Assembly: GCF_003265705.1 (NCBI RefSeq)
Contig: NW_020312785.1
Span: 22,378,594 to 22,442,593 of the forward strand
Length of the DNA stretch: 64,000 nucleotides
Origin: Callorhinus ursinus
Taxonomy: Eukaryota > Chordata > Mammalia > Carnivora > Otariidae
Direction of reading: 5' to 3'
Of the stretch, positions 25,418 to 37,879 are shown piece after piece. Position numbers and translations under genes: made by a program. Under the pieces are notes generated by a model. It did no database searches and was not told the origin of the DNA. It saw nothing but the letters and a program-made list of their open reading frames with translations. Position 1 is the first letter of the stretch. Every line of letters starts with the position of its first letter.

Positions 25418-25610
25418 TTTTTAAGATTTTATTTATTTGAGAGAGAGAGAATGAGAGAGAGAGAGAGACAGCACAAGAGGGGGGAGGGTCAGAGGGAGAA
25501 GCAGACTCCATATTAAGCAGGGAGCCCGATGTGGGACTCGATCCCAGGACTCCAGGATCATGACCTGAGCCGAAAGCAGTCGCTTAACCAACTGAGCCAC
25601 CCAGGTGCCC
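25418..25610 (-). mobile_element. CAN SINE, minus orientation
   Basis: T tract with AAGATTTTATTTATTTGAGA, a long GA tract, and the head complement ending ACTGAGCCACCCAGGTGCCC. A perfect 12-bp target duplication, TATAATTTTCTT, lies at 25406-25417 and 25611-25622. It faces the plus-strand SINE 76 bp upstream. Confidence 0.95.
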
Positions 25611-26469
25611 TATAATTTTCTTGATTCACATATTTAAAGTGGGTTTATAGATCCACAACTTACAATTTGGGAAAGTTGAAGAACTTTTTCCTAAGTAAAT
25701 GATATTTTGGCTTTTAAGCACTCTGTGAAGATAGTTAATATGTGATGGTGTCAAGCCTCTCTCAACTAGAGCAGAGTCACCACTCCTTCCTCCATAACTT
25801 CCATGCTTTTTATCCAGTCCTCTATACAGGCACTAAGAGGCCTAGGTCTGGATCAAAATGTTGTCATCTTCCTCAGCTTCATATCTCTTATAGAATGAAG
25901 CTGATAGTAGGGCTTCAATTAACCTTCCATGAAAAGAAGAGACCCTCTCAACATTCAAGTCTTCTGAATTTTTATTCTATCTTAGAGATAATTAATCAAA
26001 TTATACGTTTTGATCTCTAAGGTCAGCCTTATCATCATCCTACAGATATTCTGTTGACATTTATGTTCCAAACTGCCATTCTTCTATAAACTTGGACTTT
26101 ATGTCTCTAAGTGACTCTTGGGAAAAACCAGGTTTCCATATCCTCTTTACAGCTCTGTTGAATCCAATTGGGACAGAGCATATACTTTGAAAACACACAT
26201 AGTCGATTTTATTTTTATTCATAAGTTGTTAAATATAAATACTAATAAATAATTACTACATTAACAATGTTGTAAAATCAAAAAGTATAAGGTGGATATA
26301 GTGAAGTCTTCCCCTTCCATCTTTTACTTCCCAGTTTTGTTTTTCTCTGCAAAGGTGTTTGTTATTATTAGTTTCTCAGGTGTTCTTCCTGAGAAACTAA
26401 TGTGCATGCAAGCACATTCCAGAATGTTTCTGTTCTTTTTGTAATTAATTAAAGCATATGCCTCATATT

Positions 26470-26728
26470 CCAAACCCAACTCTGAAGTTGGCTCCTTTAA
26501 AATGCCTTCCTTGTTGAATGCAATGTTGCTCTCCTTTGGGCTTTAATGTATTTTCAATGTACCTCTCAATGTAGTTACTGCATGCTTTTTTTTTTCTTTC
26601 TTTCAGATTGTAGATTTTGAGTTATATATAAATCTCTTGAGCTCCCTGAAGTCAAGATCTCGGCTTAAAGTTTCTTGTACTCCTCAGTGTGCTGCATAGC
26701 ACCTTGCAACAATAAAATATGCGTACAT
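26470..26728 (+). mobile_element. L2 3' end relic
   Basis: The order TGCCTTCCTTGTTGAATGCA, CTTGAGCTCCCTGAAGTCAA, CAGTGTGCTGCATAGCACCT and a CAATAAAATAT end resembles the L2 3' region (stop-to-tail part) in plus orientation. Confidence 0.55.
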
Positions 26729-26752
26729 ACTTATCAAATTAGAAAGAAGTGA

Positions 26753-26860
26753 TGGGAGCCTGGCTGGCTCAGTTGTTGGAGCATATGACTCTTGATCGCA
26801 GGATTGTGAGTTGGAGCTCCACGTTGGGTGTAGAGATTACTTAAAAATTACAAAAAAAAC
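26753..26860 (+). mobile_element. Short old-type tRNA-derived carnivore SINE
   Basis: GGGAGCCTGGCTGGCTCAGT, then GACTCTTGATCGCAGG, CCACGTTGGGTGTAGAGATT and an ACTTAAAAATT-type tail. It lacks the CT-rich middle of the longer SINEs. Flanking AGAAAGAAGTGA and AAAAAACAAGTGA may be a decayed target duplication. Confidence 0.85.
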
Positions 26861-27179
26861 AAGTGACTGATTTGGAAAACTCTTCTGTTAAACAAAAGAT
26901 GTAGTTATAACTAGAACTGATTGGAAAGTGAAGAATCTCTAATTTATCTGGTATCATTTGAACAAAGCAAAATTAAATGTTATGTTAAAATCACCTTTTA
27001 AAGATGAACTGGGTAAAACTTACTGGGCAAATGTGAACTTTTCAGTTGGGAGGAATCAATGACATTTTATTGTCCTGTTAATGCTTTATAACATAATATA
27101 AATACCTAAATATATTTGATTTTGGATTATACTATTATATTTAAATCCCAATTGCAAGGTCCTTTTTATTTACCAGTGT

Positions 27180-27425
27180 TTCTAATTCCCAGTAGCAATA
27201 ATAATTCTCACTTATGAGGTCCTTCCATTATGTCTCAGTGTGTTTACAAAGACCACTTTTTAATTCTTCATAACATCCAAAGACATAAGCTTTATTATCT
27301 CCATTTTACAGATGAAGAAGCTCAGAGATTGTATAAGACCATCCAGTTAGTAAAGTAGCAGAACTGAGATTCAAACCCAGGCCACTTACTAAATCCGTTA
27401 TTTTAACCACAATGCCATATTGCCT
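27180..27425 (-). mobile_element. MIR SINE relic, minus orientation
   Basis: The reverse MIR order is clear: TAATTCTTCATAACATCC, ATTATCTCCATTTTACAGAT, GAAGAAGCTCAGAGATTGTA, CAGAACTGAGATTCAAACCC, and TTTTAACCACAATGCCATAT. Confidence 0.85.
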
Positions 27426-28093
27426 CCTTGCTAACTAGTGGTCGTTTCAGAAGCATAAATTAAATGCCAGTTCCAGGTCCTACGAAAGCAACTGGGCAAA
27501 TGGTGGAGAGGAAGTAACTATTCAGGATAGTTATAAATTTGACTGCTCATTGACAGCATCAAGAAATGGTTCTAATTTTACCATTTATAGACAGTTTTGG
27601 GGAAGAGTGGAGTAAAGCAGTTGATATTTGGTGCATGAAAGTGACCAAAATTTGAGATTATAATAATTTGTTAATTTTAATCACCTGGTATCACAGATAG
27701 CCTTGATTAAGACAAAATAATGAAGGTTTGCTAGACTCTTTGATAACTCTTACTTATCAAGTTTTGGTACCCTCTCAGGTAGAGAAGCTAAAACAATCAC
27801 ATGCAACAAGATAGTTATTTCTGGGTAGGGAGTTGGCACCTCTCCAAGCAGGAAGTGGCTCTGTTTATTCTTTGTCTTAATTTGGGAATGAAAATGTACT
27901 GAGTCCCTGTCCTCACAATAACAGTGGAACCCAGAGAATAAAAATATAGCCAGAGACTCAGAAAATAATTTGATTTATTCCCTTCTTGCTGAGCATGGCC
28001 AAGGTTGGCCTGTGGCTGGCCAAGGTTGACTCTAGGTTATGTCAGAGGAAGAGAGGGATTTTTTAAAAACCTCCATGCTTAAGATGACATCTT

Positions 28094-28305
28094 TTTTTTA
28101 TAAAGATTTTATTTATTTATTTATTTGACAGAGAAAGACAGCAAGAGTGGGAATACAAACAGAGGGAGTGGGAGAGGGAGAAACAGGCTTCTCACGGAGC
28201 AGGGAGCCAGATGCGGAGCCCGATGCAGAGCTCGATCCCAGGACCCTGAGATCATGACCTGAGCCGAAGGCAGACGTTTAACGACTAAGCCACCCAGGCA
28301 CCGCA
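28094..28305 (-). mobile_element. CAN SINE, minus orientation
   Basis: AAAGATTTTATTTATTTATT tail complement, GA-rich block and head complement ending CTAAGCCACCCAGGCACCGC. Target duplications TTAAGATGACATCTT (28079-28093) and TTAAGATGATATCTT (28306-28320) differ at one base. Confidence 0.95.
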
Positions 28306-28320
28306 TTAAGATGATATCTT

Positions 28321-30444
28321 TCCAGTTTCATATAAGATACGAAGTTTTGAATAAAGTATACGTGAATGTTTAAATATTTAAACACTTTTCAGTAAAACAC
28401 ACAATAAATTTTTATCATGAGAACTCAGTATTACTTACACCTGAAAAGATATTCATTATTGGTTCTTTGGTATCAGTTTCTTTTCATGGAGTACAGATAT
28501 GGCAATGGGTGGAGTGGGGGTGGGTTGTGGACCTAGCATCAGGGATAAGACAAATTGTGCTTTTCATAGGTAAACAAAAATTGTTAAGTACATTGTCTTC
28601 CAGTTGTTGTCAGTGGTGTTATATGAGTTTTCTGAAATAATTTAAATGTGGTCTTTAGCACATTTGCATTCATAAAAAGTGCTTGGATATGCTCCTTGCT
28701 TCCTCTTGTCCTGCTCAGCTGTCAAAACATGGTGATGCTTTTGAAGACTTATGGTAGATCGGTAATGAGATTACTGAATGTTAACTGCAGCATTCAGATT
28801 TCATTTGGTGACAAAAGAAAAGAAGGTTACTGGGCCTTTGGGATAGAAGAGAGAGATGATAGAGCTCTTTTTAATCAGCCAATTTGAAAATAAATATGCC
28901 ATATTCTGGATTAGGAAACATTTCAAGCTTTGTGTCATGTAGTAATCAAACAGAACATTTCTAGAAGAATATAGGATGTCATATTATATCCATTTCAGCA
29001 AAATTCATGACAGCTTAGAATAATGACCATATTTTGTGGTGTGGACATATGCAAATCTTAGAATATTGGATGGGGAAGACTGAAGAGTCCACAGGCTTGT
29101 GGGACATGATTTTTAAAAAATGTTCTCATTGTTGCATTAAAAATGTAAATAAGTCTCACACTGTTAGTCTTTGGTCTATGTTCCTGTTATGTAAAACAAA
29201 AAAAAAAAAAGGAAAATAAACAGTATGCTTTCAAAAGAGGTCATTTTTAAGTTTATGAATTATGGTAGGGCTCACAGGTATCCTCTAAATCAAACCTCTA
29301 GCAGTTATGGTTATGAAATGTGTTGTCAAAATAGGCGACATGATGAAAATTGTGAAATCAGCAAAATTAAGCTGAAAGTCCATAGATGCATTATAATATA
29401 TATTCTTCTTATTCAGAAATTTCATCGAGTTTCAGGTAGAGGGGGAAAAAAGATAAAGCAACAGTAGTTTCGAAGTAACTAGCATTCTTGACAAGGAAGG
29501 TTGACCTTGACCTTCTTCTCCTTCCAACCCTCATTTCATCAGCAGGGGTGAGATTACTTTGAGACCCTGCCAATAGGTAATAAATAACACATAAATTCCA
29601 GGACACCCTTGCACTGTAGGGTGCCCTAATGTGTAATAATCCTTAGACTATTGAGTTTATAACTCATGACATCTGGCAGTTACTTGGCATTGTAATTCAT
29701 GTTGATCATGCACATCAGAATACACCATGGGAGAGAAATATTGGAGCAATAACCCGTTGATACTAGGACAGGGTAGAATGACAGGAAGATGCTGTTGAGA
29801 TTGAGTACCTCTGTGAACTATGCAGTGTTAGAATGCTGTAAAAGCTAATACCTTCAGATAAGGACTAACAAGGCGGGAGGAAGGCATTAATCTATTGGGA
29901 TCCAGAATAAAGCAGCACATTAATAATTATTTGATAGCTCTCCTTATTCCTTTATTCAAATTGACAGATGTAGCTATAAAGCAGTGATGAATCCTGAAGT
30001 TAGAATTTAAATATATACTTATGTTTATTTTAAATTTAAATGTACACTTAAATATACTGTGTTTAATTTTTTTTGCATATCTATATATATGATATTCAGT
30101 CTTCTCAAACTTCTATTTTCTTTGGTCTAATAGTGAGGGTTAAATGAAAAGGATGAGAAAGAGAGGGATGTGGAAGAAAAATGGGAAGTAAGGGCAAAAA
30201 AAGCATTGTGCAAAGCAGTGTAACAAGCCTTCCTGATACCTAGGAGCATAACTGCTTTGGCTAAAGACTTGAGGCTCATGGGACATGAACCAGATTGAAA
30301 AGCTAGAAGCAGACAGATGGCTATTTGTAATCATCCTGTAAATACAAATCCTGTAAAGATATCATGATTGTTTGTTTATACTCAAACCCAGATCTAGAGA
30401 AAGTAGGAGGCAGTATTATAAGCTTGAAAAATCTGGTATTTCCT
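28321..30444. other. Intron without recognised genes
   Basis: Mostly unique AT-rich sequence. Short frames (28648-28887, 29225-29467, 29409-29606) lack support. No repeat family was recognised. Confidence 0.45.
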
Positions 30445-30458
30445 CTTGTTACCATCTT

Positions 30459-30566
30459 TTCTCTTTTTTAAGTTTTATTTAAGTAATCTCTACACCCAAT
30501 GTGGGGCTTGAACTTGCTACCCTGAGATCACAAGTCACACGTTCCTTCACCTGAGCCAGGAAGGCC
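30459..30566 (-). mobile_element. Short old-type tRNA-derived SINE, minus orientation
   Basis: TTAAGTAATCTCTACACCCA, GTGGGGCTTGAACTTGCTAC, GAGATCACAAGTCACACG and CTGAGCCAGGAAGGCC are the complement of the short tRNA-like SINE. A perfect 14-bp target duplication, CTTGTTACCATCTT, lies at 30445-30458 and 30567-30580. Confidence 0.9.
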
Positions 30567-30580
30567 CTTGTTACCATCTT

Positions 30581-33466
30581 GAGAAACATTACTTAATGCT
30601 TTTTTTTAAGTGCCAGCCTGTGTAGTTCTGTATTTTGAATTCAATGTGCTGTTTTTTCCATTGCCCAGAGTTGTAGGCACCTCTGTAACCAAGACTATAA
30701 TTAGCCCTAAATGGGGCAGGTACTAGAAAGAAGTTATTTGAGTAATAGAGCAGAATATTTTGAGGGTGTTGAGAGGAGGTTTTTCTTCGAAATAGAGGAA
30801 GGCTTTGCCTTGAACATGTTTAGGCTAATACCTGCTGTTCTAGACACCATCCTCCTCTTGCATACTATATTTAGATGCATCTCTAAGACACTCTTATTCC
30901 TTGGAGCTCTCTGTGATGCTGGAGACATTAATCCCACATGAACAGTTTTGTGGACGAAGGCACTTTAAGGAAGAAAAAAGAGGAGCTGATTAAACATTAA
31001 TTAGCTCCAATCCACAACTTCCTCCTAAGCTAACGGATAGAGTATGCAGATGCCTGTCAAATATCAGATGCTAGGCTTTGCCAAAAATAAGACTTCCAAG
31101 TGTTGAAGGTATGCCAACTGCCGGCTCCTTAACTCAAACCAAAGGAAATGATTACCAGAGACAGGTCTCAGAGTCTGCCGTGGTCAGATGTCACCAGTTT
31201 GCGGTGCCACATGCGATCCAAGAGTTTATGAATGATCTCAACACTCGGTCCCCAAGGAGAACATATGCATTACAGAGGTTACGGATACAAATTACAGAGA
31301 GCAAGACGTTTCCATGCAATTTCTAAGAATCCTTCAGCAAGTTTTAAACATTAATGGAAAACATTAAGGAAGACTTGGCACTCTGAGCAGCCCTTCAAAT
31401 TACATTGCTGGTGAGGACAGAACAGGACTAAAAAAAGGGATTCAAGAATAAAGGCTTAGCTAAGAAACCTGGAGCGGGCGCTTCCTCTTGTGAATTGTGT
31501 GTTTGTGTGTTTTATTCCCTGCAGGATACCAGGCTTCCCAAAATGCTATGACTTGAAAATGAACAAGTCACAGGGCATCCTTGTTTATTCAGCATGCTCC
31601 AATGCATATCAGTGGTTTATCTGGATCATTTGCTGAGTGAATTTGCTTGCAGCGGGAGTCGTAGTAGAGATGGGGGGTGAGAACGGTTCATTTTGGAATT
31701 GTTAGGATGCTTCAGAGGTGCCAGAGTGTCAGCTTGCACAGCGGTAGCAGGATGTCTCCCCACTGAGTTCTTTCTTTCTCGTTCCCCTTCTGTGCAGAAG
31801 AAACCACTTACAACTTGTCCCCTAAATATCAGATTTTATCATCTATTTAGCCGGTGGCTAGTCTGTCCATTCTGCCCCTATTTTGTTTGAATGTACCAAA
31901 TATAATAAGATAATTTGTTGTGAATGATGATTCCTCTTTTGATTTATTTGGTCTTTCCATCATTGAAACTTCAGAAAAATGCAGAATTATTACAGCTTGT
32001 CAGTGGGGAGCTTTTAGTTGAAAGGGGAAACTCAATTTAAACTGTTCTAAGTATGAAAAAAAATGTATTTAGATCATGTAACTAGAAAGTCCAGATTTAG
32101 TACAGTCTTCAAGATTTATTTGTCCAGATAGGTCATCAAGAACCCAGATTTTTTTCAAGTGCATAGCCTCAATTTCATCCTGAGGCTGGAGCTCCCCCTG
32201 GGGTAACAGCATGGCGATCAACAGCAGTCATGCATGCAGTACAGCAGGAAGAGACAGTGTTCTTTCCTCCGAAGTAGCATAGAAGACCTGAGCTTCATTC
32301 AGGCTGGTTGGCCTTACACCTGCTCATTCCCCGTGGTGTTAGGTGGTGGTGATGCTAGTGGCGGTAGGGAGAGGGAAACAATACATACCAGCTGTAGGAA
32401 TGGCTATCGCATTGTTTCTAGTCCATTAGAATACTGACAGTGTAATTTGATCTAACAGTTTTACTGGTTGGCATAAATCTGTTGTGTAATTGACTGATTG
32501 ATTTCTGACCCTCTTGAACTGCCTGGATTTTTTTTTTTTAGAGATATATGAGCTTGTGGGTAGGCATGCTATCCCTTAAATCCAACCAACTTAAATGGTT
32601 CTTCATAATTGACATTTTAAAATCAAATTAAAACGTGGCTTCAAAACAAAACAAAATGTTATGGTTTATTTGATATGAGGAAAAGACTGCAACACACCTC
32701 TTGAAGAGGAGTTCATCACTTCAGTCAACCAATCAAGGAAATTCAATGAGGTCTTCTCCTGTCCTTCAAGATGGGAGCCCATTAGAGGGTCACCTGGTCC
32801 AGTGGGAGCGTAGAAGGAAAAACTCAGATGACTAAGTCTGAAGCTGACACTGAAGGAATGGTATGCGTCTGAAGGAAGAAATAGGAAAAAGTAAGGAAAC
32901 AAAGGGGAATCTGGGGGAGATTTCCAAGCAGAAAGACCACCAAATGCTAATGTACATTGATAATTAGATGTTCCTCTGTACGTTTTTGACTGAGAAGTCT
33001 TGAGCCACACACCTCTGACAGCTCATGGGCACCTACAGAGAGAAACCCTGCCAGCAAAGAAGCCTTATTATCAGTGTCGCTCTGAGTTGCTATCAGTTTC
33101 AACTGCTGCTAACAATGTTTTTAATTATAATTTCCTTTTAGATTACCTTTCTCATGATTGATTTAGTTTGTCGTGGATGGTATTCTTTATCCAATAATGC
33201 GTATGACTACTTTTATCAGTAGTATTTTTAGTCTCTATATTTCTAATAACTACTCTGAAGCATGTGTACCTTGTAATTCAGAAATACATCTTTTGTCTCT
33301 TAATCACGTAGCCTCATCTCACTATTACTGCTAATCTAACTTAATAAACTAACATGGAAATGTCTGAGTAATGATTTGCCTTGCCTTTGTTGGCAAAATA
33401 TAAAATAAAAATGTAAAAAATATAAAATATTTTATAAAATACATAAAGATGTAAAACATGAAATAT
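30581..33466. other. Intron, mostly unique sequence
   Basis: No repeat was clearly recognised. The blocks 30960-31330 and 32170-32430 are GC-richer and unique. The longest open frame is minus 32666-33010 (114 codons), without any recognisable domain. Confidence 0.45.
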
Positions 33467-33483
33467 CTATTTTTAAAATTCTT

Positions 33484-33670
33484 TTTTTTAAGATTTTATT
33501 TATTTGAGAGAGAGAGAATGAGAGATAGAGAGCATGAGAGGGAAGAGGGTCAGAGGGAGAAGCAGACTCCCTGCCGAGCAGGGAGCCCGATGCGGGACTC
33601 GATCCTGGGACTCCAGGATCATGACCTGAGCCGAAGGCAGTCGCCCAACCAACTGAGCCACCCAGGCGTC
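33484..33670 (-). mobile_element. CAN SINE, first copy of a tandem dimer
   Basis: Minus-strand SINE with tail complement TAAGATTTTATTTATTTGAG and head complement ending GCCACCCAGGCGTCC. It shares unusual variants with the next copy: CGCCCAACCAACTGAGCC, where the usual base order is CGCTTAACC, and the terminal GCGTCCTATTTTT. The outer flank CTATTTTTAAAATTCTT is at 33467-33483. Confidence 0.93.
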
Positions 33671-33678
33671 CTATTTTT

Positions 33679-33867
33679 TTTTTTTAAAGATTTTATTTAT
33701 TTATTTGAGAGAGAGAGAATGAGAGATAGCACGAGAGGGAAGAGGGTCAGAGGGAGAAGCAGACTCCCCGCTGAGCAGGGAGCCTGATGCGGGACTCGAT
33801 CCCGGGACTCCAGGATCATGACCTGAGCCGAAGGCAGTCGCCCAACCAACTGAGCCACCCAGGCGTC
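33679..33867 (-). mobile_element. CAN SINE, second copy of a tandem dimer
   Basis: Nearly identical to the copy just upstream and in the same orientation, separated only by a CTATTTTT junction (33671-33678) that copies the start of the flanking target repeat. The perfect right-hand copy of the 17-bp target repeat, CTATTTTTAAAATTCTT, follows at 33868-33884. Open frames at 33458-33787 and 33787-33969 are translations of this SINE pair. Confidence 0.93.
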
Positions 33868-34011
33868 CTATTTTTAAAATTCTTGAGGACTGTTGATTTG
33901 GGACAGAAAGGAGAGGAGTTGGAGGTGAAAGAAGATGGTATTATGAGGAGACAGGCATCAGAGATGTAAGCTCTAAAGGTACAACTAGATCTAAAACTCT
34001 TGTAGGGCATT

Positions 34012-34610
34012 ATATTAGTTACCTACTGCTATGTAACAAACTACAAGACTCCATGACTTAAAATAACAAACATTTATTCTCTGTCTGTGGATCAGGAACC
34101 CAGATAGGAGTTAAGTTAGTCATCTGCTGTAGGATCTCTCATAACGCTGCAGTCAAGGTGTTGGTCAGGGCTGTGGTATCATGTGAAGGCGCAGATGGGA
34201 AAGTTTCTGCTCTCAAGCTTACGTGGTTGTTGGCAGGATTTGGGTCCTCCATGGTTGTTGAACTGAATGCCTCAGTCCCTTGCTTGCTGCTGCCTGGAAA
34301 CTGCCTTTAGATTGTTGTCGAATGGGCCTCTCCATTGAGAAACACGGTATCTTACATGATCAGAGGAATCCCATGAAGAGAGAGAGGGAGACACAGAAAC
34401 AGAGAGAGCAAAAAAGATGAAAGTTACAATCATTTATAACCTAATGTTGGAGGTGACATTCCATCACTTTGCAATCATCTATTCAGTAAAGACAAGTCAC
34501 TAGGTCCAGCCCACAGTAAAGGGGAGGAGATGACACAAGAGAATAAGTGCCAGGAGGGAGGGATCATTGAAGGATATTAGAAGAAAACTTACCACAGGCA
34601 TTATCATGTC
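34012..34610 (-). mobile_element. ERVL/MaLR-type LTR relic, minus orientation
   Basis: Begins GTTACCTACTGCTATGTAAC and continues with ACTTAAAATAACAAACATTT, the complement of the MLT1-like terminus (AAGCCACTAAGTTTT region). Downstream CGCTGCAGTCAAGGTGTTGG, GGGCCTCTCCATTGAG and AGTCACTAGGTCCAGCCCAC follow a familiar old LTR consensus. The subfamily is not certain. Confidence 0.6.
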
Positions 34611-34637
34611 ATTCTTGTTTTATATTTCTTAACCATT

Positions 34638-34838
34638 GGGGCGCCTAGGTGGCTCAGTCATTAAGCGTCTGCCTTCAGCCCAGGTCTGGTCCCAGGGTCC
34701 TGGGATCTAGCCCCGCATCAGGCTCCCTGCTCCGCGGGAAGCCTGCTTTTCCCTCTCCCACTCCCCTGCTTGTGTTCCCTCTCTCGCTGTGTCTCTCTCT
34801 GTCAAATAAATAAAATCTTTAAAAATAAAAAATAAAAA
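34638..34838 (+). mobile_element. CAN SINE, full length
   Basis: Head GGGGCGCCTAGGTGGCTCAG, CT-rich middle, and tail CAAATAAATAAAATCTTT followed by A-rich sequence. A perfect 17-bp target duplication, TATATTTCTTAACCATT, lies at 34621-34637 and 34839-34855. It is the nearest plus-strand SINE upstream of the Ig2 exons. Confidence 0.96.
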
Positions 34839-34855
34839 TATATTTCTTAACCATT

Positions 34856-37800
34856 TTATAGGACAGTGCCAAGCACATTGTTTTCTTCAATATGTTCCTG
34901 GAGAACTGAATTAATTTGTTACAAATCTTTATGTCATGACTATGAACTATATTTTATCAAACACACAAGTAGTTCAGAACTTCCTGATCTTCCAGAATAA
35001 CTTTCTAAGTTACAGTGCATGTCAATACTCTGGTTTCTCTTCAGATCGTATAAATCTTTCGCCTTTTACAGTGCATGTCAATGTAAAAAGAATGCAAATC
35101 TAATCTAGGTTAGGAGTAGCTGGGTGAACTCAAACATTTGTGGTTTTTGGCTCATATACAGAAATGAATATTTCGATTCTAGCCAATGAGATTTTTCCCC
35201 CCATGGAGACTTGAACCCTTGTATTCTAAATTTAGCTTCACAAGGAAATGCTGTATCAAAAGGGTATACCTGTTATATCTTTTTTTTTTTTTTTCTGAAA
35301 GCGTAACTTACCACTGCCCTCTAAGCTTTTATCATTGTAACCAGATTCTTTTCTCAGTTAATCAGGTTGATTTCTTTTCACTCTACTTAAAGACCTGTTT
35401 GGAGCTTTAGTTACACATTACACATACTGCTGCTTACCCTTGCTTTGGCTTACTTGTCAAGCCACATCAAAAATGTCGCTCTCAATTCTTTCTACAATAG
35501 GGGCTCAGGAGAAAAAAAATACAGACTTAATTTGGACTTGCCTTGCTTTTCTACATTTACAGGACCATTTTAGTTCCCTTCATCCAAAATGCATGAATTC
35601 TTTACTATAGGGAATACTCTCTTTTCTTTATCACCTGCAATAAAATATAGGGCAAAATCCAAGACAGAAATGAAAAATTAGCACAAAAATTGGAAACAAT
35701 AGATACTATTTCATTTTATTTCGCTTATACTAAGGAATGGATCTACAAACCTCAGAAACATGTTAGCAAATATCAGAACATACTATCCTTTTTTACAGTT
35801 TGGGAAAAGAGTAAAAATGGCTTTACTTTTCACTAAGAGTAAGTTTTCGGTCTTCTGTGCTAGGACCTAATGAAAAGGATGTGTTCCCCTTGACTGTTTT
35901 CTTTGAGAGAAAGAAGAAACCCATTTTATTACCTCAAAGACTTAGGGTAAAAGAAATGGTATCACTAAGCAAAAAAATGAATTAACTGAATGCTATACAA
36001 ACCCCAAAGAGCATTTTCCCTGTTGAAGAGGGTACAGTACCAATTATACTATTATCTCACCCTACTCTCTGGGTGAATAGTCTGAAAGCCTAAATTACAG
36101 TTGATGTTAGATTTCTTGGCTTCATTTGCAAATTGGAGTCATTTTCTTTTTTGTGAATGCCATAAACACATGTTATATTGTTTAAGAGTAGCAGTCCTTA
36201 GTTTGTTATGATATTTTTCTCTTTTTTGTCCTCCGTGTCAAAGGACCTTTATTTTTTTTTTTTTTTCTTAATTTGGCTTGTTGCAAATTGATCTAACACT
36301 GTGTTTCTGAATGATTTGCAATGGCCTTAAGTACCTTTTTGGCATGTCATTTGTTAGGAGACCAGTTCTAGAGAAGGTCCTTCAACTGGCCAGATGTGTC
36401 ATTTTGGAACAGATTGAGGGCCTGCCAAAACACCATTTGTTGCCAGTTCCGGATATTGTTGGGGTGCTCACCACTCTGTTACCATATTTTTGCATGTCTT
36501 AACATTGCATAAATAGGCAGCTGTTCTGTATTTAGAATATAAATGAGTCATCAGCTTGCTTTCCCAGGAGGATTTACCTGCAAAAGGGAACCCACAGTGT
36601 TAACCCCTTCCCATCCCCCTGCCTGCATGTCACATTTAAATGCACACTTCTCTGAGCCCATTCAGAAGCAAATCCTTATGCATATAAATCACACCTCTCT
36701 TGCCAGTGAGACAAGAGAACCAAAAATGTGCAGTTCACCGTGCTAAAATGGAACACATTTCCTTAGCAGCAAAAGCAGTAAATTAATCAGCTTATAAACT
36801 GAGAGTGAGCAATTTGTGCTGAATTCTTTCTTACTGTTCCTTCAATAGGAGACGAGGTTCTCTAATCTCGGAAAGGCCGTGACTTCATTAAGATGGAAAC
36901 CCCTGTTAAAGGATGTGTTGCAAGAGACAAGAGAAGAAAGGCCCTAAAAGTCACTCAGTTGTCTCTCGCGAGCTATTTTCAGGCCAGGGAATTTTTATTT
37001 ATTTGGAGAATGACAATTAACCTAGAGACTTTGCCCAACAAAGGAGCAGAGTGCTGAAGTAGGTCTCACTATAGGACATCAAAGGCAGTTGGTGTGACCC
37101 AATCCACATTTGTAGCAGAGGATTCACGTAACAGGCTAGCAGAAGCTACCTAATTTTGATTTCAAACAGCTTAACCAATTTATGTATAGACGTGGATATA
37201 AGACACTGTATGTGCATGTGTGTGTGTGTTTTCCCTTCGATGCACTTAGGAAATAAAGTTGTCGGTGTTGGAATACAAAGGAATAGGAAGGTCAAGGCAG
37301 TTAGAAAAAGCAGAGGTAGTTGAGGTGTATGGTATGGGCCCGGTCTCAACTACTTTTTTTGACTGTTTCCCCTAAAATAGTTTATTTGCTAAAGAAGCCC
37401 AGCATTCTGCAATCTGATAGGGTCAAGTCATTTCTCCAGGCTTTTCATCTTGCCAGCCAAAGAAAAATACACACAGATAAGACAGGTGACATTTGGAGAG
37501 CCAGGCATGCCAGATTTTCAGAGGTTACAATGGAGGTCCAACCTGCTGTTCTTCTAATGAAAGGAGGGGAAATTCAGACTGGCTGAACTGCTATAAGGAA
37601 TATCTCTGCTCTGAATATCACGCTGCCCAGATGTCGCTTGGCAGGTGGAGATGCACGGAGAATGAAAATGTAGCCCTGTGTATGTGGGTGTTAGTGCGTT
37701 GCAGGGTGAACAATGAGTCCATCTTCTGAAGCGTAATGAAAACAGTGTGGATCTTGTCTATATTCATGTCATGAGAAAGGGCATTCTCAAAGAGTCCCCA

Positions 37801-37879
37801 CCCCGTTTCCCCTCCCAGACTGATATGCGTACGTGCTCACAGACCATGTGCACATGACTTGTTTTGGGGTTTTAAGTAT
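34856..37879. other. Intron, mostly unique sequence
   Basis: Contains T tracts at 35280-35294 and 36252-36267. The unique GC-richer stretch 36300-37740 is a candidate conserved non-coding region. No repeat or gene was recognised; frames at 36311-36502, 36543-36746 and 37320-37586 lack support. Confidence 0.45.

Noticed and set aside
32666..33010. 114-codon minus-strand open frame
   Set aside because: Low-complexity Ser/Phe/Pro content from purine-rich DNA on the other strand, with no domain; expected by chance in 64 kb.
33484..33867. Regular repeat pair that might suggest a CRISPR-like or satellite array
   Set aside because: Only two units, each a full SINE, in a mammalian intron; no spacer structure.
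33458..33969. Plus-strand frames with repeated RFYLFERERMRD-type peptides
   Set aside because: They are translations of the GA-rich part of two minus-strand SINEs; the peptide repeat reflects the SINE dimer.
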